Below are positions 47,779-59,084 of a DNA stretch of 64,000 nt, in pieces. Under the pieces are notes generated by a model. That model had not been told where the DNA came from and did not search any database. It worked only from the letters and a program-made list of their open reading frames with translations. Position 1 is the stretch's first letter; every line of letters starts with the position of its first letter. The position numbers were made by a program, and so were the translations under genes. This DNA is from Lunularia cruciata (Eukaryota; Streptophyta; Marchantiopsida; Lunulariales; Lunulariaceae), in assembly GCA_948567375.1 (NCBI GenBank), contig OX419761.1:3846501-3910500 (forward strand), read 5' to 3'.

Positions 47779-48188
47779 TCACTTCCCTAAGACCTGAAAC
47801 TCCCCCAAGAACTTTGTACCTTGATCAGTCAAAAACTCAGCTGGTGCACCAAAATGACTAAGAACTTGATCTAGGAACGAGTAAGCTGTCCCTTCACTAG
47901 ACTTTTCAGGAAGTGCAAACAACTCAATCCACTTGGAGAAGTGTTCCACCATCACCAAAACATACCGATGATGTCTCATAGTCAGCGGTAAAGGTCTAGC
48001 AAAGTCCCAAATCCAATGGTAACCCAATCCCATGATAGGAAATGGGTGCAATTGAGGCATAGGAGCATTGAATGATGCTCTAACTCTATCACAAACCACA
48101 CATCCGACAACAAATTATTGTATCTCAGTTTGCATACTGAGCCACCAATAGTGACTCTGGAGTAAGTTATATATATGTTTGAGTCCAA
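47779..48188 (-). pseudogene. Integrase core of element D, first part
   Basis: The open piece 47779-48099 contains IWDFARPLPL (first catalytic Asp), RYVLVMVEHFSKWIELFALP, and AEFLTDQGTKFLGEF (second catalytic Asp). The reading stops exactly at the X11 duplication. The N-terminal HHCC zinc part near 48100-48190 is only partly readable. Confidence 0.85.
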
Positions 48189-48307
48189 AATGTCCTAGCT
48201 CCTCATGACCATGAAGGACCAACTGTGATCTCTGAGATGGAAGTGACTACTTGCACTCTACTATCCTCTCATACACGCTAAAGGTGTCTGCCCTCCAATC
48301 TGAACGG

Positions 48308-49000
48308 TCAGGCTTGCTGAAGAACACAATCTCTCTTCTTGGCCCCAAATGTGCTACCCACAACACCAGGGCAAATATAGTCCATCACTAAGACATCATC
48401 ATGAATGTCTCGCTGAACTGTACCAATGTCTTCACTCTCCGGATCTATAACCTCAATAACTCCTCTTGTATGCGCTGAGAGAGATACCACCAAAGCCTTT
48501 GAAAATATACATAGAAAGGCAGATGCATGCCAACTTGGCACCATCTCCTCATTTGTCTCATCATGCCAACATGCTATGGTCTGATCCTGCTGGTTGGGAC
48601 ATGGGTTTCTACTCAACCCATCTGCATCACGGTTCACCACTTTAGGTATGTGAACAACCGTGAAATCATACTCTTGTAAAATCAGAGCCCATCATGCAAG
48701 CTTCCTTGAAAGCTTGACAGACTCCATCAACCACTTCAGTGGCTGATGATCAATGATGAGAGTGAAGGGGTTACCAAATAGGTAACATCGGAAATGTGCT
48801 ACTGCCCAAACTGCTACCAAGCACTCTCCCTCATATGAACTATACTTTGCCTCTACTGAATTGTTGGAGCGACTAGCACAGGCCACCACAAACTCCTTCC
48901 CCTCATCATCATGCTGGGTGAGCACCGCTCCAAGCCCCAACATACTCCAACCAGTATGAACCTAAAATGGTCATCCTTTGATCAGTCTCCTCAAAATAGG
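48308..49000 (-). pseudogene. RNase H and tether of element D
   Basis: 48692-48943 is an open piece with LGAVLTQHDDEGKEFVVACASR, YSSYEGECLVAVWAVAHFRC and LIIDHQPLKWLM, the usual Ty3 RNase H-like block following RT. 48308-48640 contains VVNRDADGLSRNPCP, the tether between RNase H and integrase. RNase H removes the RNA strand during reverse transcription. Broken by stops between the pieces. Confidence 0.85.
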
Positions 49001-50090
49001 AGCAGAAGTCAACCTTTCCTTGAGCTCTACAAAAGCTCTCTCCTGGTCATCTCCCCAACACCACTTCTATGTAAACTTGCTCAGCTTTGTCAAGGCCTTG
49101 GCAATGACACTAAATCCTCAAACATAGTGGCTATAGAAGTTTGCCAACCTACGGAATGCTCGCACTCTGCTCACATCCATAGGCCAAGGAATACATGCAA
49201 TAGCCTCCACCTTGGTCTGCTGAACTCCAAGTCCTTTGAGGTAGATAGTGTGACCCAAATACTCCCCTTGCTCGTGTGGGAGAACCTACACTTCCCAAGA
49301 TGTAATTTGAGTCCATGAGATCTCAACCTCTCAAACACCTCCAACAATTGTCTCTCATGCTCTTCTACAGTAGTGCTATAGACCAAAATGTCATCAATAT
49401 AGCACCGAGCAAACTCCAATCCAGCTAGGATCCTATCCATGACTCTCTGGAACTCAGCAGGAGCATTCTTTAACCCAAATGGTAAGAACTTCCACTGATA
49501 TAACACATCCTTGCCATGACGATCAATAGCCCAAAATGCTATCTTGGACTTATCTTCCTCCCTGATTGGCAACAGATGATATCCTGCTTGAAGATCCAAA
49601 GTACTAAAGACCTTTGCATGCCCAATCGCATCAAAATCTCCTTTGTTGTAGGCATGGCATATTGATGAGCCTTGGTCTGTCGGTTGATAGGACTGTAATC
49701 TCCACACATCCGCCTATCTGTGTAGTTGCCATGTATATCCTTCTTGGTTGGCATCACTATCGTTGATGCATACTCTCCATGTGAAATCTCCACCAAACTA
49801 CTCTCAAAAAGGTCACTACTCCGGCTCTAAATCAATGTCCTCTCCATCTCACTATATCAATAAGGACGTTGGAAAACTGGTGTATTGCTAGTCAACTCAA
49901 TCCGTATACCAGGTCCCTTTATAGTAATACCCAAATCCTTCATACTAAAGGCAAAACAACTTGTGTTGCTCCTCCAGAACCTCCAAACCCTTTGTCTTTC
50001 CTCTCCCGTAAGCTTGGGTCCAAGATCTAGCTCCCAAGTATCGTTTGTAACTGTAGTAGGAGGGAAGACGTAATGACTGGCTGCTATGTT
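49000..50090 (-). pseudogene. Reverse transcriptase of element D
   Basis: The segment at about 49800-50090 reads LGPKLTGEERQRVWRFWRSN and SYxCFAFSMKDLG-like text, the lead-in to RT. 49539-49796 includes GEYASTIVMPTKKDIHGN and MCGDYSPINRQT. 49171-49707 carries FSTLDLQAGYHLLPI, FLPFGLKNAPAEFQRVMD and the intact catalytic motif CYIDDILVYS (YIDD at 49390-49401). Frames change at about 49700 and 49170. The enzyme copied element RNA; the active-site residues persist but the frame does not. Confidence 0.9.
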
Positions 50091-50539
50091 GGGCCCTTGG
50101 GGGAAATAGTGTCATGCCTCTGACCACTAGAAGTCCCAACCTCTATGTGAAAAACTCCCTCCACTTTGGCTGCAAGCTCCATATGTCCTCTAGCTGCATC
50201 CCAAGTGGACCAAAAGTGTACTCCAAGTAGCCCACGCTCACTTAGATGGACTCTAAGTAGACCAATCTCCCTAGTAGCTACTGGCTATGTCCCAAGAATA
50301 CCATGTCCACTTGGTCCATCGCCCCTATCATGTGCCAAAATGGTCTTGATAGGCACAGGGCTCACAAGTGTCCGAGTGGTGATGCCTATCAAGCACATCC
50401 TACGCTGCTCTGCCAAGCCAAGGCTCATAATCCAGGTCAAACAATTCAGGTCATAGCTTGACCTAACACTTGACTCTTGGATACCTCTGACACTGTTGGA
50501 ACAGTAGTAATACTAGTACAAAAACCCATCACCCACTCT

Positions 50540-51380
50540 CTCTCATCAGCATTAAGCTCCACCAACTACTGTAACTGTGAGTCCCAAACCAATTCAGGTC
50601 CTCCTTCTTGAAAAGCATGAGAGCCTGAGAAACCCATGAGTGTGTGAAATGTGGCTCTAGGCTGTCCAACTAGGTTCACCACTACCATAGGTGACCATCA
50701 GCTACTATCACTGTTTGAGACTCACGCCCAACATCCAAGATATCATCAACAAGGATGTGGTCAAGTTGTTGAATCCCATCATAAGCACGCTATAGAACCT
50801 CTCTGGGTAAGAGGTTCATCCACCAAAGACAAAGATGATGAGCCCGTGATCCCACTCTAGCTGCATCTAACAATAAAGCAAGTCCCATCTAAGAATGGAC
50901 CTAATGTGTACTTGCTACCACTCTAGTGCAAGAATCACCCATCAAAGGCACGTTCTCCAATAAGCAAGTTGGAGAAACTAACTGATGAACTAGGAGATGT
51001 CATAGTATCCGTAAAATCTCCCAAAACACACCCAAAAAAGGATCTTGAAGACCCAAACCTCTACCAGCACATGTATGCCCTTGACATGGCCATCCAAAAA
51101 TCACCAAGCCCATGTCTCTCCAGATCATGCACCCCCAGTAAGGAAATGTCTGCTGGTAGGGCCTATTGGTAACCTTTGACTACTGACATTGGTAATAACT
51201 CCGGATACCAATAGGCCAAGTGTGCCACATGATGTAGAGAGACTCGCCTAGCAATCTCATATCTCTCTACATACAAGTACCTCTGTACTCATATACCCGC
51301 CTATAATACCGCAGCTAGTCCGGTGCTAATCCCACCAAACAACTCCAATAGACATATCCTCTCTACTAGATACTGCCAAG
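50540..51380 (-). pseudogene. Cytosine-5 DNA methyltransferase domain inside element D pol
   Basis: My own minus-strand translation gives, in order: motif I LLELFGGISTGLAAVL (FGGISTG at 51319-51342, SAM binding); motif II YLYVERYEIARRV; a frameshift near 51100; motif IV IFGWPCQGHTCAGRGLGLQDP with the catalytic PCQ at 51081-51089; VFWEILR; motif VI LLENVP (ENV at 50949-50957); and a motif VIII-like LDAARVGSRAHHLCLWWMN (about 50820-50867). GWPCQ plus ENV identifies a C5 cytosine methyltransferase; the SRAHH/W block resembles the DNMT3/DRM type. It lies between retropepsin and RT and is broken by about ten stops. Such enzymes methylate DNA; in a retroelement it could mark the element's own copies. 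Function is inferred; the domain call is from motifs. Confidence 0.88.
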
Positions 51381-51500
51381 CAATGAGTGTGGTATCCAAA
51401 GGTGTCAAAGTAATTGACTCATCCTCACACTCATCTGATGGTACGAAGGCCCCACTCCAAGCCTACTGCACTAACTATCTGCATGTTGCTGCAATGCCTC

Positions 51501-52150
51501 CTATGAACTCCACAATGGAACATCCAAGGTGGATGGAACAATCCCAATCGTACTCCAAATCCAAGTGATCTCCTTTGGTACTAGAGTATCCTCCGCATAG
51601 GTGTTCCACTCCAACAAGTCACTATGCCAAGTAACTACACCACTAAAAGCTAAAACTGATGTTGCCATGGTCTCGGACTGTAGTGAGCTAAGACTGCCAC
51701 TACTAAAGCCTACTAGTAGGAGACATACCCGTCCCTCACTAGATTGCCAACCTAGTCTATAGGAGGCTGTCTCCTCCCAATAGTCAATGCTGAAACCCAT
51801 GGGGTATAGCACTGCTCCCCCAACTAGCACATTGTGGCAATAGCCTGAGCTCTCACCACCGAGCTATCAGTCGGATTACAAGGCTGAACCTGGACAACAA
51901 GCTTTTGAACCACCACCTAGAGATGTTTAGATCTGAAATGGACACCTCTCCACATCGGTCTTCCGTAACTCCAGACCGACAACTGCAACCTTTCCCAACA
52001 TAAGGGGTGCACACCAAAGTCTAACAAGACTCTATGTGGTGTATAGACCTTCCCTAAAGGTTCCACCAAATGGAAAATCCCCCTTTGGTTATCCAATATG
52101 ACAACACCAGGTGTGAATCGTGCTCTCTCAAAGGCCGGTCTAGCTGGCAA
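51501..52150 (-). pseudogene. Retropepsin region of element D
   Basis: The open piece 51917-52150 holds a retropepsin-like start with the active-site segment HRVLLDFGVHPL (DFG at 52013-52021, where D-S/T-G is usual). The 109-codon piece 51501-51830 begins LVGGAVLYPMGF, the typical second half of this protease, and continues into the spacer before the methyltransferase. The active-site Ser/Thr is lost. Upstream coding is interrupted by X9. Confidence 0.7.
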
Positions 52151-52540
52151 CTTGTGGTACCCACATTTTTCATTTCGGACGAGTTTTGAAGAAGAAGTGC
52201 CTTGCTAAAACCAAATTGAAACCAAATGGAGAAGAAATGAGAGGAAATTTGTATTTTGATCAAGCACGAAGAAGTCGACTATGTGTCAAATGAAGACGGA
52301 CTCAACCAAGATTGAAAGAGGGCAAACCCGAAGGAGGAATGGAAGTTATAGGTCAAGATTCTTGCAGGGGCTATATCTCAACATTCACAAGTTCAAATCA
52401 AACGTGCTAGATCTCGTTGGAAGTGTCTCGTTCAGGGCTTTCCGTTGATACCAAATTTGCAAAGTTTGCAGGTCTGTAGAAGAAGTTACAAGTATTTAAA
52501 CTTTCGGGAGTGACTGTACAAAGTAGTTTAGTGACTTCGG

Positions 52541-52645
52541 ATCGGCATCTTCAGACTTTGGGTTGGCATCTTCGGACTTCGGGTTGGCATCTTCGGACTT
52601 TGGATTGGCATCTTTGGACTTTGGATTGGCATCTTTGGACTTTGG
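52541..52645 (+). repeat. 21-bp minisatellite, five units, in X9
   Basis: Units of the type TTGGCATCTTCGGACTTTGG repeat five times with 1-3 differences each, followed by irregular TTCGGTCTTCGG-type sequence to about 52675. Because the unit is a multiple of three it stays open on both strands, giving a false repeat protein (NPKSEDA). It is not seen in other X copies. Confidence 0.9.
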
Positions 52646-53097
52646 ACTTTGGTCTTCGGTCTTCGGACTTTGGACTGCAGGTATACACAACTTCGGGTTA
52701 GAAGCTTCTTTGACTCAAGACAAAGATGATTGTATTTGAGATAGTCGGACCTCGGAGTGCAATGAAGATGAATTTGGGAATCTTGCCACAGGCATTAGAG
52801 AGAGTTAGGATAGAGAAAGAATAGATAGTTAGGATACCCGTGACTTCAATTTCAGTTCAGATTGAAGATGGAACAGGAATTGAAGGAGAAGTAGCAGTAG
52901 TGAATAAACCCGAAGTGCAAGATCAGATTGTAAATATCTTCAGGTCAGTAACATGAGTGATTATGGGAAAGTGGGTTACAAATTGAAGGCGTAGATAGTG
53001 TACCCATGCTTTCAATTACAATTTGTGATGAGAATATAGTAGAATTAGCAAAAGAATTTATTGTAATTAGACCGATGTTGCAGAAATAGGAGTACAG

Positions 53098-53313
53098 GTG
53101 TCATTGGACTTGATGATTGACACTTTAGAGAAGAGTGGGTCGGGAAATAAGAGTGTAGATGGAGTAAACCAGAGTTCAATTACAGATTGTAGTGAAGAAG
53201 TTGTAGAATTAGTAAAGAAATTAGTAGAATCAGTCATACCCGAAGAAGGTGAAGTAATAAGAAGATCATCGGGTTTGGAAGCCGATGATGAGGTAGACAT
53301 CGGATCGGGATAG
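53098..53313 (+). pseudogene. Tail of the X reading frame in X9
   Basis: About 71 codons ending VDIGSG, with LEKSGSGNK and GLEADDEVDIG, matching the conserved tail of X3 and especially X7/X4. Upstream (52700-53090) only scattered related text remains. Confidence 0.75.
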
Positions 53314-54112
53314 AAGTCAATTTTGAGATAGGAAAGGACAGATATGAAGAGATAGATTGTCCCTTGGGATCTATAGGTAGGAAAGGATGTAAGGAAGCGG
53401 TGCCTAGGTAGGCAAGTCTGCCGTTTGCTTCAGTATTTAAGGGGAGCATTTGCAGTCTTATGTTATTTAGTATTCAAATTTTTGAAGATAGATAAAGCGA
53501 AGTGTTGTTCTCAATACTCGTCGCTTAAGCTTAATTCCGATTGTCAATTTCATGTTTGTATTTGTGAGTGTGTGGAGAATTCCAAAGAGCAAGTCAGTGT
53601 GTCTGTGGATGTTGGAATCTGCAGCCTTGATCTTCATTTTGTGTGTTTGATCCTGAGTGAAGTGCATTGGAGCAATGCCTTGATAGGTCTGAGAGGAATT
53701 GTAGTGTTGTTAGTATTCTGCATTTGTGATTGCAGCACGAAGTTGATGTGAAGCAATTTTGATCGAGGAAGTTGTGCCTTCAGTGGAGGGGTGGAACACA
53801 ATTCTGAGGTGAAATTGGTCTTTGCAGTGAAGTGCCGTCTTTGAGAGAATTTGAATCATCACAATCAAGAGTTGTTTGGACAGAATTGACTATGATGTGA
53901 TTATATGTGTGTATTCGTGACCAGTTGTCAAGATTGTGAGCTTGTTACTCTCTTTTGGGTGTAGTTTCTACCTGAGAGATTAAAGAAGCCATCAAGAAGA
54001 ACTGCCATTGTGACTTTTGACTTTGTATTTGACTAATTCTGAGTAGTATCTCTGCGGGAACAAACTTTACTTACACGATTACCGCAAAAGTGATATTTGC
54101 CGGGTTGTCACC

Positions 54113-55137
54113 CTAAACCCTAAACTCCTCGAGTCTAGCTGCTTGCCATAAACCACTAGTCGCTGAACAGATCCCATGCTCCTCAACCAAGTTAGCTCCA
54201 CTATCAACCACCTCTTCTCTAGTAGTAGGAACCGCATCATCCCTACTCTCATACATCATGGCAGCCAACCGGAACATTGGGGCTGGGTGAACTCCCAATG
54301 TAAACATGTCATTGGCCAAAAACAAAGGACGCCGCATAATCAGCTAATGCTAGACTCAATCTGTGTAGTAGTGGGTGACTGACTAGTAGGTAGTCCATCA
54401 TGTACTCCATCACCACCTACCACACCTACACTTGGACATCTTGGAACCATGGATGTCGTCTGCAATGCCTCAGATGACGTGAAAGACTGGGGAAGTCTGA
54501 CCTGTCTCCCAACCTCTCCTCTTTGTGGGTCCAACTCCACTGATGCTCCTGTAGGCTATAGAGTACGTACTACACTCCTAGTCACTACTGCAGATGCATC
54601 CACCTATGCTGCTCCACACATGAAGTCCAAAGCATCTCTATCACCCGCATATGAGGTGGAAGCCTCACCACCCAAATCTGATCTCCTCTGAGCAATAGCC
54701 ATACTAGCCAATCTTTGCTCCAACTGCTCAATCCGAGTAGCCATAGTTGTATCAGAAGTAAAGGTAGGTATTGCACCTCCACTAGGTGTAGATCTTCTAC
54801 CACCACCTCTACCACCTTGTCCTCCATGAACTGGAGCTCCTCTACTACCTGCCATAGCAGCCCTACCACTCCATAACTTCGGGTGTAGGTCAAAACACCG
54901 GTCACTAGTGTGATCAAATTTGTGGCAATGCTCACAATGCCTCTGTATTGGCTGTGATGCACCTAAGGTATCAGATCCACTACCTTGATTACACTCACTT
55001 TGATGGTGAGGTCCACCACAAGTCAGACAAGCAACACCACCACTCGCTGGCTACTGCTGACCCAAAAATGAAGGTAAGGGTCTAACTCCACTAGGCCCCC
55101 CACTCGCTCCATAGGATCTGGACTGTCCACCCTGTCT
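54113..55137 (-). pseudogene. gag of element D with zinc knuckles
   Basis: Minus strand from 55137: Gly/Ser-rich text, then CLTCGGPHHQSEC and CEHCHKFDHTSDRC (C-x2-C-x4-H-x4-C). The 83-codon piece 54604-54855 follows (GGQGGRGGGRRS, IEQLEQRLASMAIAQRR), and then pieces to 54113. In family terms this is the nucleocapsid part of gag. The N-terminal capsid part is missing because copy B begins at 55138. X9 separates it from the protease. Confidence 0.75.
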
Positions 55138-55828
55138 TGTGAGCCGGCCTGTCTCTCACTCAAGATGAACCTTTGATGGCTATTATGGTAGCACACCATG
55201 GACTAAGAAGGCAAAGAACCCCAACTCCATCATACTCCTCCAAGGCTAACACTCCAAGACTCAAGACATTGCTCACTAGAGAACTCAATGAGAGAGAGAT
55301 AGTTGCAAATGAAAGGATGATGAGAAACTCCTCACCCTTTGTTTATATACTTGTGAAATAGTTTTGTACCAAAGTTACTAATTACCGTAGTAACTCAAGT
55401 TACTCAACTAAAAGTCAAGTAAAGTCAACAAGTAGAAAGGAATATCTATTCACATGGGCATATTCCCCTAAGTATATGGTCTTATGTTGACCCAACCACT
55501 AAGTCAAGGATTCCTTCACATAAGCTATCCTTGGACTAAAGAAGAATCCAAAACAAAAAGGTTTGCGGGCCCAAGAGTTCTCAACTCTTTCCTCAAAGCC
55601 AAACACTTAGGAATAATACCAAGTCAACACACTAAAATCCAAAATAGTAGTGCTCATCTTTTCTACTTCTCTAAAGTAAGGTCTCCTCTATCTTAGCTAT
55701 GACTAACTTTAGCTAACCATGACTAATATAGAACCATCCTTTATCTCTATATAAATAATATCTCTTAAGTACTTGTAATACCAAGCTAAATATCACAATA
55801 CCACACACATGCACAAATGGGTGTTACA
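55138..55828 (-). repeat. 3' LTR of gypsy copy B
   Basis: 691 bp. The plus strand runs TGTGAGCCGG...GGGTGTTACA; in element sense TGTAACACCC...GCTCACA. It shares private variants with the 5' LTR of the same copy (for example CACATAA where copy A has CACATGG), which confirms the pairing. Confidence 0.95.
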
Positions 55829-55838
55829 TTTACCCCCG
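55829..55838 (-). other. Polypurine tract of copy B
   Basis: The plus strand TTTACCCCCG reads CGGGGGTAAA in element sense, directly against the 3' LTR and only a few bases after the integrase stop. It is short but correctly placed as the second-strand primer. Confidence 0.6.
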
Positions 55839-55840
55839 GA

Positions 55841-56911
55841 CTAAGTTTTCACTTTGTCCTCAAAGTGAAGGTCTCTCTTCCTTCTATGGTACATCTTCAA
55901 CTTATCATGGTTAATCCTATCAAAGTGTCTTCCTCCCAACTCCTTGAGATCATAGGTGTAATTGCCCCACACCTTCTCCACTATGAAAGGTCCAAAGTAC
56001 TTAGGTAAAAACTTCTTTTGCACTCTCTTGAATCGAATGGAATCAAACAACATTACCCAATCACCTTCTTTGAAAGTCTCCACCTTCTTCTTGCCTTGCC
56101 TCTTGTCATAGCTCTCCTTTTGTTTCCTTTGGGCTTGCTCCACTCAAACCGTAGCAACTACTCTTGCCTCTTCCAACTCCATGAGTTGATCTTTCCTTGA
56201 CTTCTCTGCATCACCTCCTTGTGCTTTCTTCAATCTCCTATGAATGCTTTGGAAGGTAGGAAGATCAAAGTGAATAGGTAAGGTAGACTCAATACCATAT
56301 ACCAATTGAAATGGAGAATATCCGGTAGAAGTCTTCATGGTTGTCCTATACTCCCATAAAACTGCATGAATCCTCTTGTCCCAATGATGTTTAGCCCCCT
56401 CCATTTCTGCATCTTTGGCCAACATCATGCACAAGGTCTGATTGGTTCTCTCTGCCAAGCCATTGGAATTCGGCTTATAGGATGTAGTTACTCTATGTGT
56501 GATAGAGAAATGTCGTAGCATGGCTATAGTAATGCTTCCTGTAAACTCTCCTCCTCTATCAGAAACCAACTCCAAAGGGCATCCAAACCTAGTGATAATG
56601 CGTTCATAAAGAAATCTACCCACTTCATCTTCATTCTTGTCCCTCAATGGTCTAGCCTCAACCCACTTGGTAAGGTAATCAGTAACTACCACAGTGTACC
56701 GATTGATCCTTGGGGTTCTATTGAGAGGTCCTACAAAATCAATTCCCCACTTCTCAAAAGGTCCTAGCAATGGAATTGATCTAAGTGGTGGAGTGGATGT
56801 AGACTTTCTAGCAAAAGCTTGACAAACATGACAAGTTTTGCAATAATCAAGACAATCCTTGAAAATCCCTCTCCAATGGTAACTTGCATCTAGAATCTTG
56901 AAAGCAGTCAC
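55841..56911 (-). pseudogene. Integrase of gypsy copy B
   Basis: The zinc part straddles 56912 (GGHFA, then YHWRGIFKDCLDYCKTCHVCQ, the HHCC motif). The catalytic core has WGIDFVGPL, ELVSDRGGEF and NSNGLAERTNQTL, so all three DDE acids are present. The C-terminal domain (KFLPKYFGPFIVEKVWGNYT) follows the stop at 56144 in the same frame, and the protein ends at 55841 with no chromodomain. Integrase cuts and joins the element DNA into the host. Only the stops at 56912 and 56144 disable it. Confidence 0.93.
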
Positions 56912-56914
56912 CTT

Positions 56915-59075
56915 TCATGCAAAGTGTCCTCCACATACTAAACCTTCATGAAACTCCTTTATGAGTAGGATAGACTCTTCCTTACCCACTGCTCTTTGAA
57001 GTAGACCATCTGCTCCTTGGTGAAAAAGAATATCCTCCACCATTGTGTAAGGTCTAGATCTTGCTGCAAGGGCCTTCCTCTCCCTAGCATGCATTCCTTC
57101 TGGATAGTTACCTCTTGTCACAAAATCCACAATCTCCTTGTACTCCATTGGAATCTCTTGAGTGACTGAGATTGTCATGAGCTCCTCATCCAGGAAGGAA
57201 TCATTTACTAGCTCATCTCCATCATGATCATAGGCTCTAGATAACAAATCAGCATTTGCATGTTTCTTTCCTGGCGTATCCTCAATTGTGTAGTCATATT
57301 CAGACAAGAGTATCATCCACCTTGCTAGTCTCCCTTCAACATTAGGCTTGTTGAAGATGTACTTCAAAGCCTTGTGATCCGTGACAATTGTGGCTTTCCC
57401 TCCAATCAAGCAGTGTCTAAACTTCTTGAGACCAAAGATCACTGCCAACCCTTCTCTCTCCGTGACAGAGTAGTTCTTCTATGTTGAAACCATCTGCCTA
57501 CTAGCATAACCTATTGGATGATCATGCCCATCTTGGTCTAATTGACTAAGAGTGCATCCTATAGCTACATTAGAAGCATCAGTGTAGAGGATGAAAGGCT
57601 TACTCCAATCAGGTTTAGCAAGAATTGGAGCTACAACAAGGGATTGCTTGAGCTCCTCAAAAGCTTTGAGAGCCTCCTTGTCTTCCAAAATCACCATGTA
57701 ATCTACACCCTTCTTCATGTAGATGGTCAATGCATAAGCCTTGTTAGAAAATGAGAAGATGAACCTCCTATAGTACCCAACCATCCCCAAGAATTGGCGT
57801 AACTTTGTCAAGCTTGAAGGGAATGGAAGGTCTAAGATTTTCCTCACCTTCTCAAGATCAACTGCTATTCCATCCTTGGAGATGATGTGCCCCAAAAGTA
57901 GACCTTCTTCACATCCAAAAATGCACTTTTCTGGGTTGAGTGATGCATTTGCCTCATCTGAGTGTTGCAAGACTTTGATCAGGTGTTCAAAGTGCTCGTC
58001 CTTGCTCCCATAGACACAAGTCATCAATGAAGTCTCTCACAAATTTCCCAATGAAAGGTTCAAATACCTTGTTCATGAACCGTTGGAATGTGGCTGGAGC
58101 ATTGCAAAGCCCAAAAGGCATGACCTTGAAAGCATAAGTTCCCCAAGGTCTGGTGAACATGGTGAGTTGTTGATGCTCTGGTGCAATCTTGATTTGGTTG
58201 TATCCACTATAACCATCTCCAAAACTGTACCTCTCATGACCTGCAACCTCCTCCAAGATCTCATCAATGAATGGCAATGGGTAGTAGTCCTTCTTGGTAA
58301 CAGCATTAAGCTTCTTGTAATCCACACATACTCGAAGCTTGCCATTCTTTTTCTTCACAATGACAATTGGAGACACCCCTTCTGAATTCTCCACCTCAAA
58401 GATAAATCCAGCCTCCTTGAGCTTATCAATCTCCTCCTTCACAACCAAAGATATTGGTGGGCTAATGCGATGTTGCTTTTGGCAGATTGGTCTTGCATGT
58501 GACTCCACCTCTATCTTGTGCTCCTCCAAGGTGACTTCCTTCAAATCCTTGTAACTAAAAGCAAACACATGGATGAACTTGCGGAAAATCTCCTCAAATC
58601 TCACCTTCTCCTCCTTGGTAACATTTGGGCCATACTTGAGGGTAGCTAACCTTCTCTCTACCTCCTCAAGTGTCAATGGTGATTTGTCTGGGTCCTTCAA
58701 AACCTCTGGCTTAGGTGCAAAATCCATAGCACACAAGGGATACACATCTGAATCAGATTCAGATTCATCCTCCTCCATGGAAGTCTCTTCCTCCATGCTT
58801 GTGTCCACACCTGAAGCTCCTTCTTTAGAATCTGATTGCCAATAATCAGAAGATGGTGTATCTGAATGTGAAGTGTTGGTGGTGTTAGTCACAGGAACTA
58901 TGACTCTATGGTTTGATGGCCCAATCCTCAAGTACCCTTTGTGCCATCGATCAGTTGTGTGTGCTGCTCTCAACCATGGCCTCCCAAGAAGTAAGTCATA
59001 GCTTGAATCCTTCAAGACTTGGAAAGTCATGAGATTTTGAACTCCCATAACTGAAACTACCACCTTATCCATCAC
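56915..59075 (-). pseudogene. Protease end, reverse transcriptase and RNase H of gypsy copy B
   Basis: 57987-59075 (362 codons) contains LKDSSYDLLLGRPWL (end of protease), a Glu/Ser-rich spacer, SPIVIVKKKNGKLRVCVDYKK, YSFGDGYSGYNQIKI and MPFGLCNAPATFQRFM, and reaches VRDFIDDL, the YxDD-type site with Phe in the first position. A single-base shift right after it moves the frame to 57479-58027 (GMVGYYRRF, LYTDASNVAIGCTL). RNase H continues after a stop in 56915-57448 (TIVTDHKALKYIF). RT makes the DNA copy and RNase H removes the template RNA. Confidence 0.93.
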
Positions 59076-59084
59076 CCCTATTGG

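Larger units (their letters stand above)
52153..54112 (+). mobile_element. X9: internally deleted X-family unit in element D
   Basis: X9 begins TGTGGTACCCACA at 52153 and ends GGGTTGTCACC at 54112. About 1.96 kb long: the 5' end, a 21-bp minisatellite, the coding tail (to the stop at 53311) and the complete 3' region with TATTTAAG (53434-53441) remain. The N-terminal domain and most of the coiled coil are missing. The flanks are CAACT and CTAAA, so no target duplication is visible; two telomere-type CCCTAAA units lie at the right junction. Confidence 0.85.
43232..55137 (-). mobile_element. Element D: Ty3/gypsy relic with a methyltransferase and a PHD finger
   Basis: Minus-strand order from right to left: gag with zinc knuckles (54113-55137), X9 insertion, retropepsin (about 51501-52150), cytosine methyltransferase (about 50540-51380), linker, reverse transcriptase (about 49000-50090), RNase H and tether (48308-49000), integrase core part 1 (47779-48188), X11 insertion, integrase part 2 (43731-44026), PHD finger (43232-43495). 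No LTR is identified. The gag end is cut by copy B at 55138. Many stops and shifts are present: this is an old element, older than X9 and X11. Confidence 0.85.

Noticed and set aside
52496-52690. Repeat protein NPKSEDA
   Set aside because: It is a by-product of the 21-bp minisatellite whose unit is a multiple of three; open on both strands.
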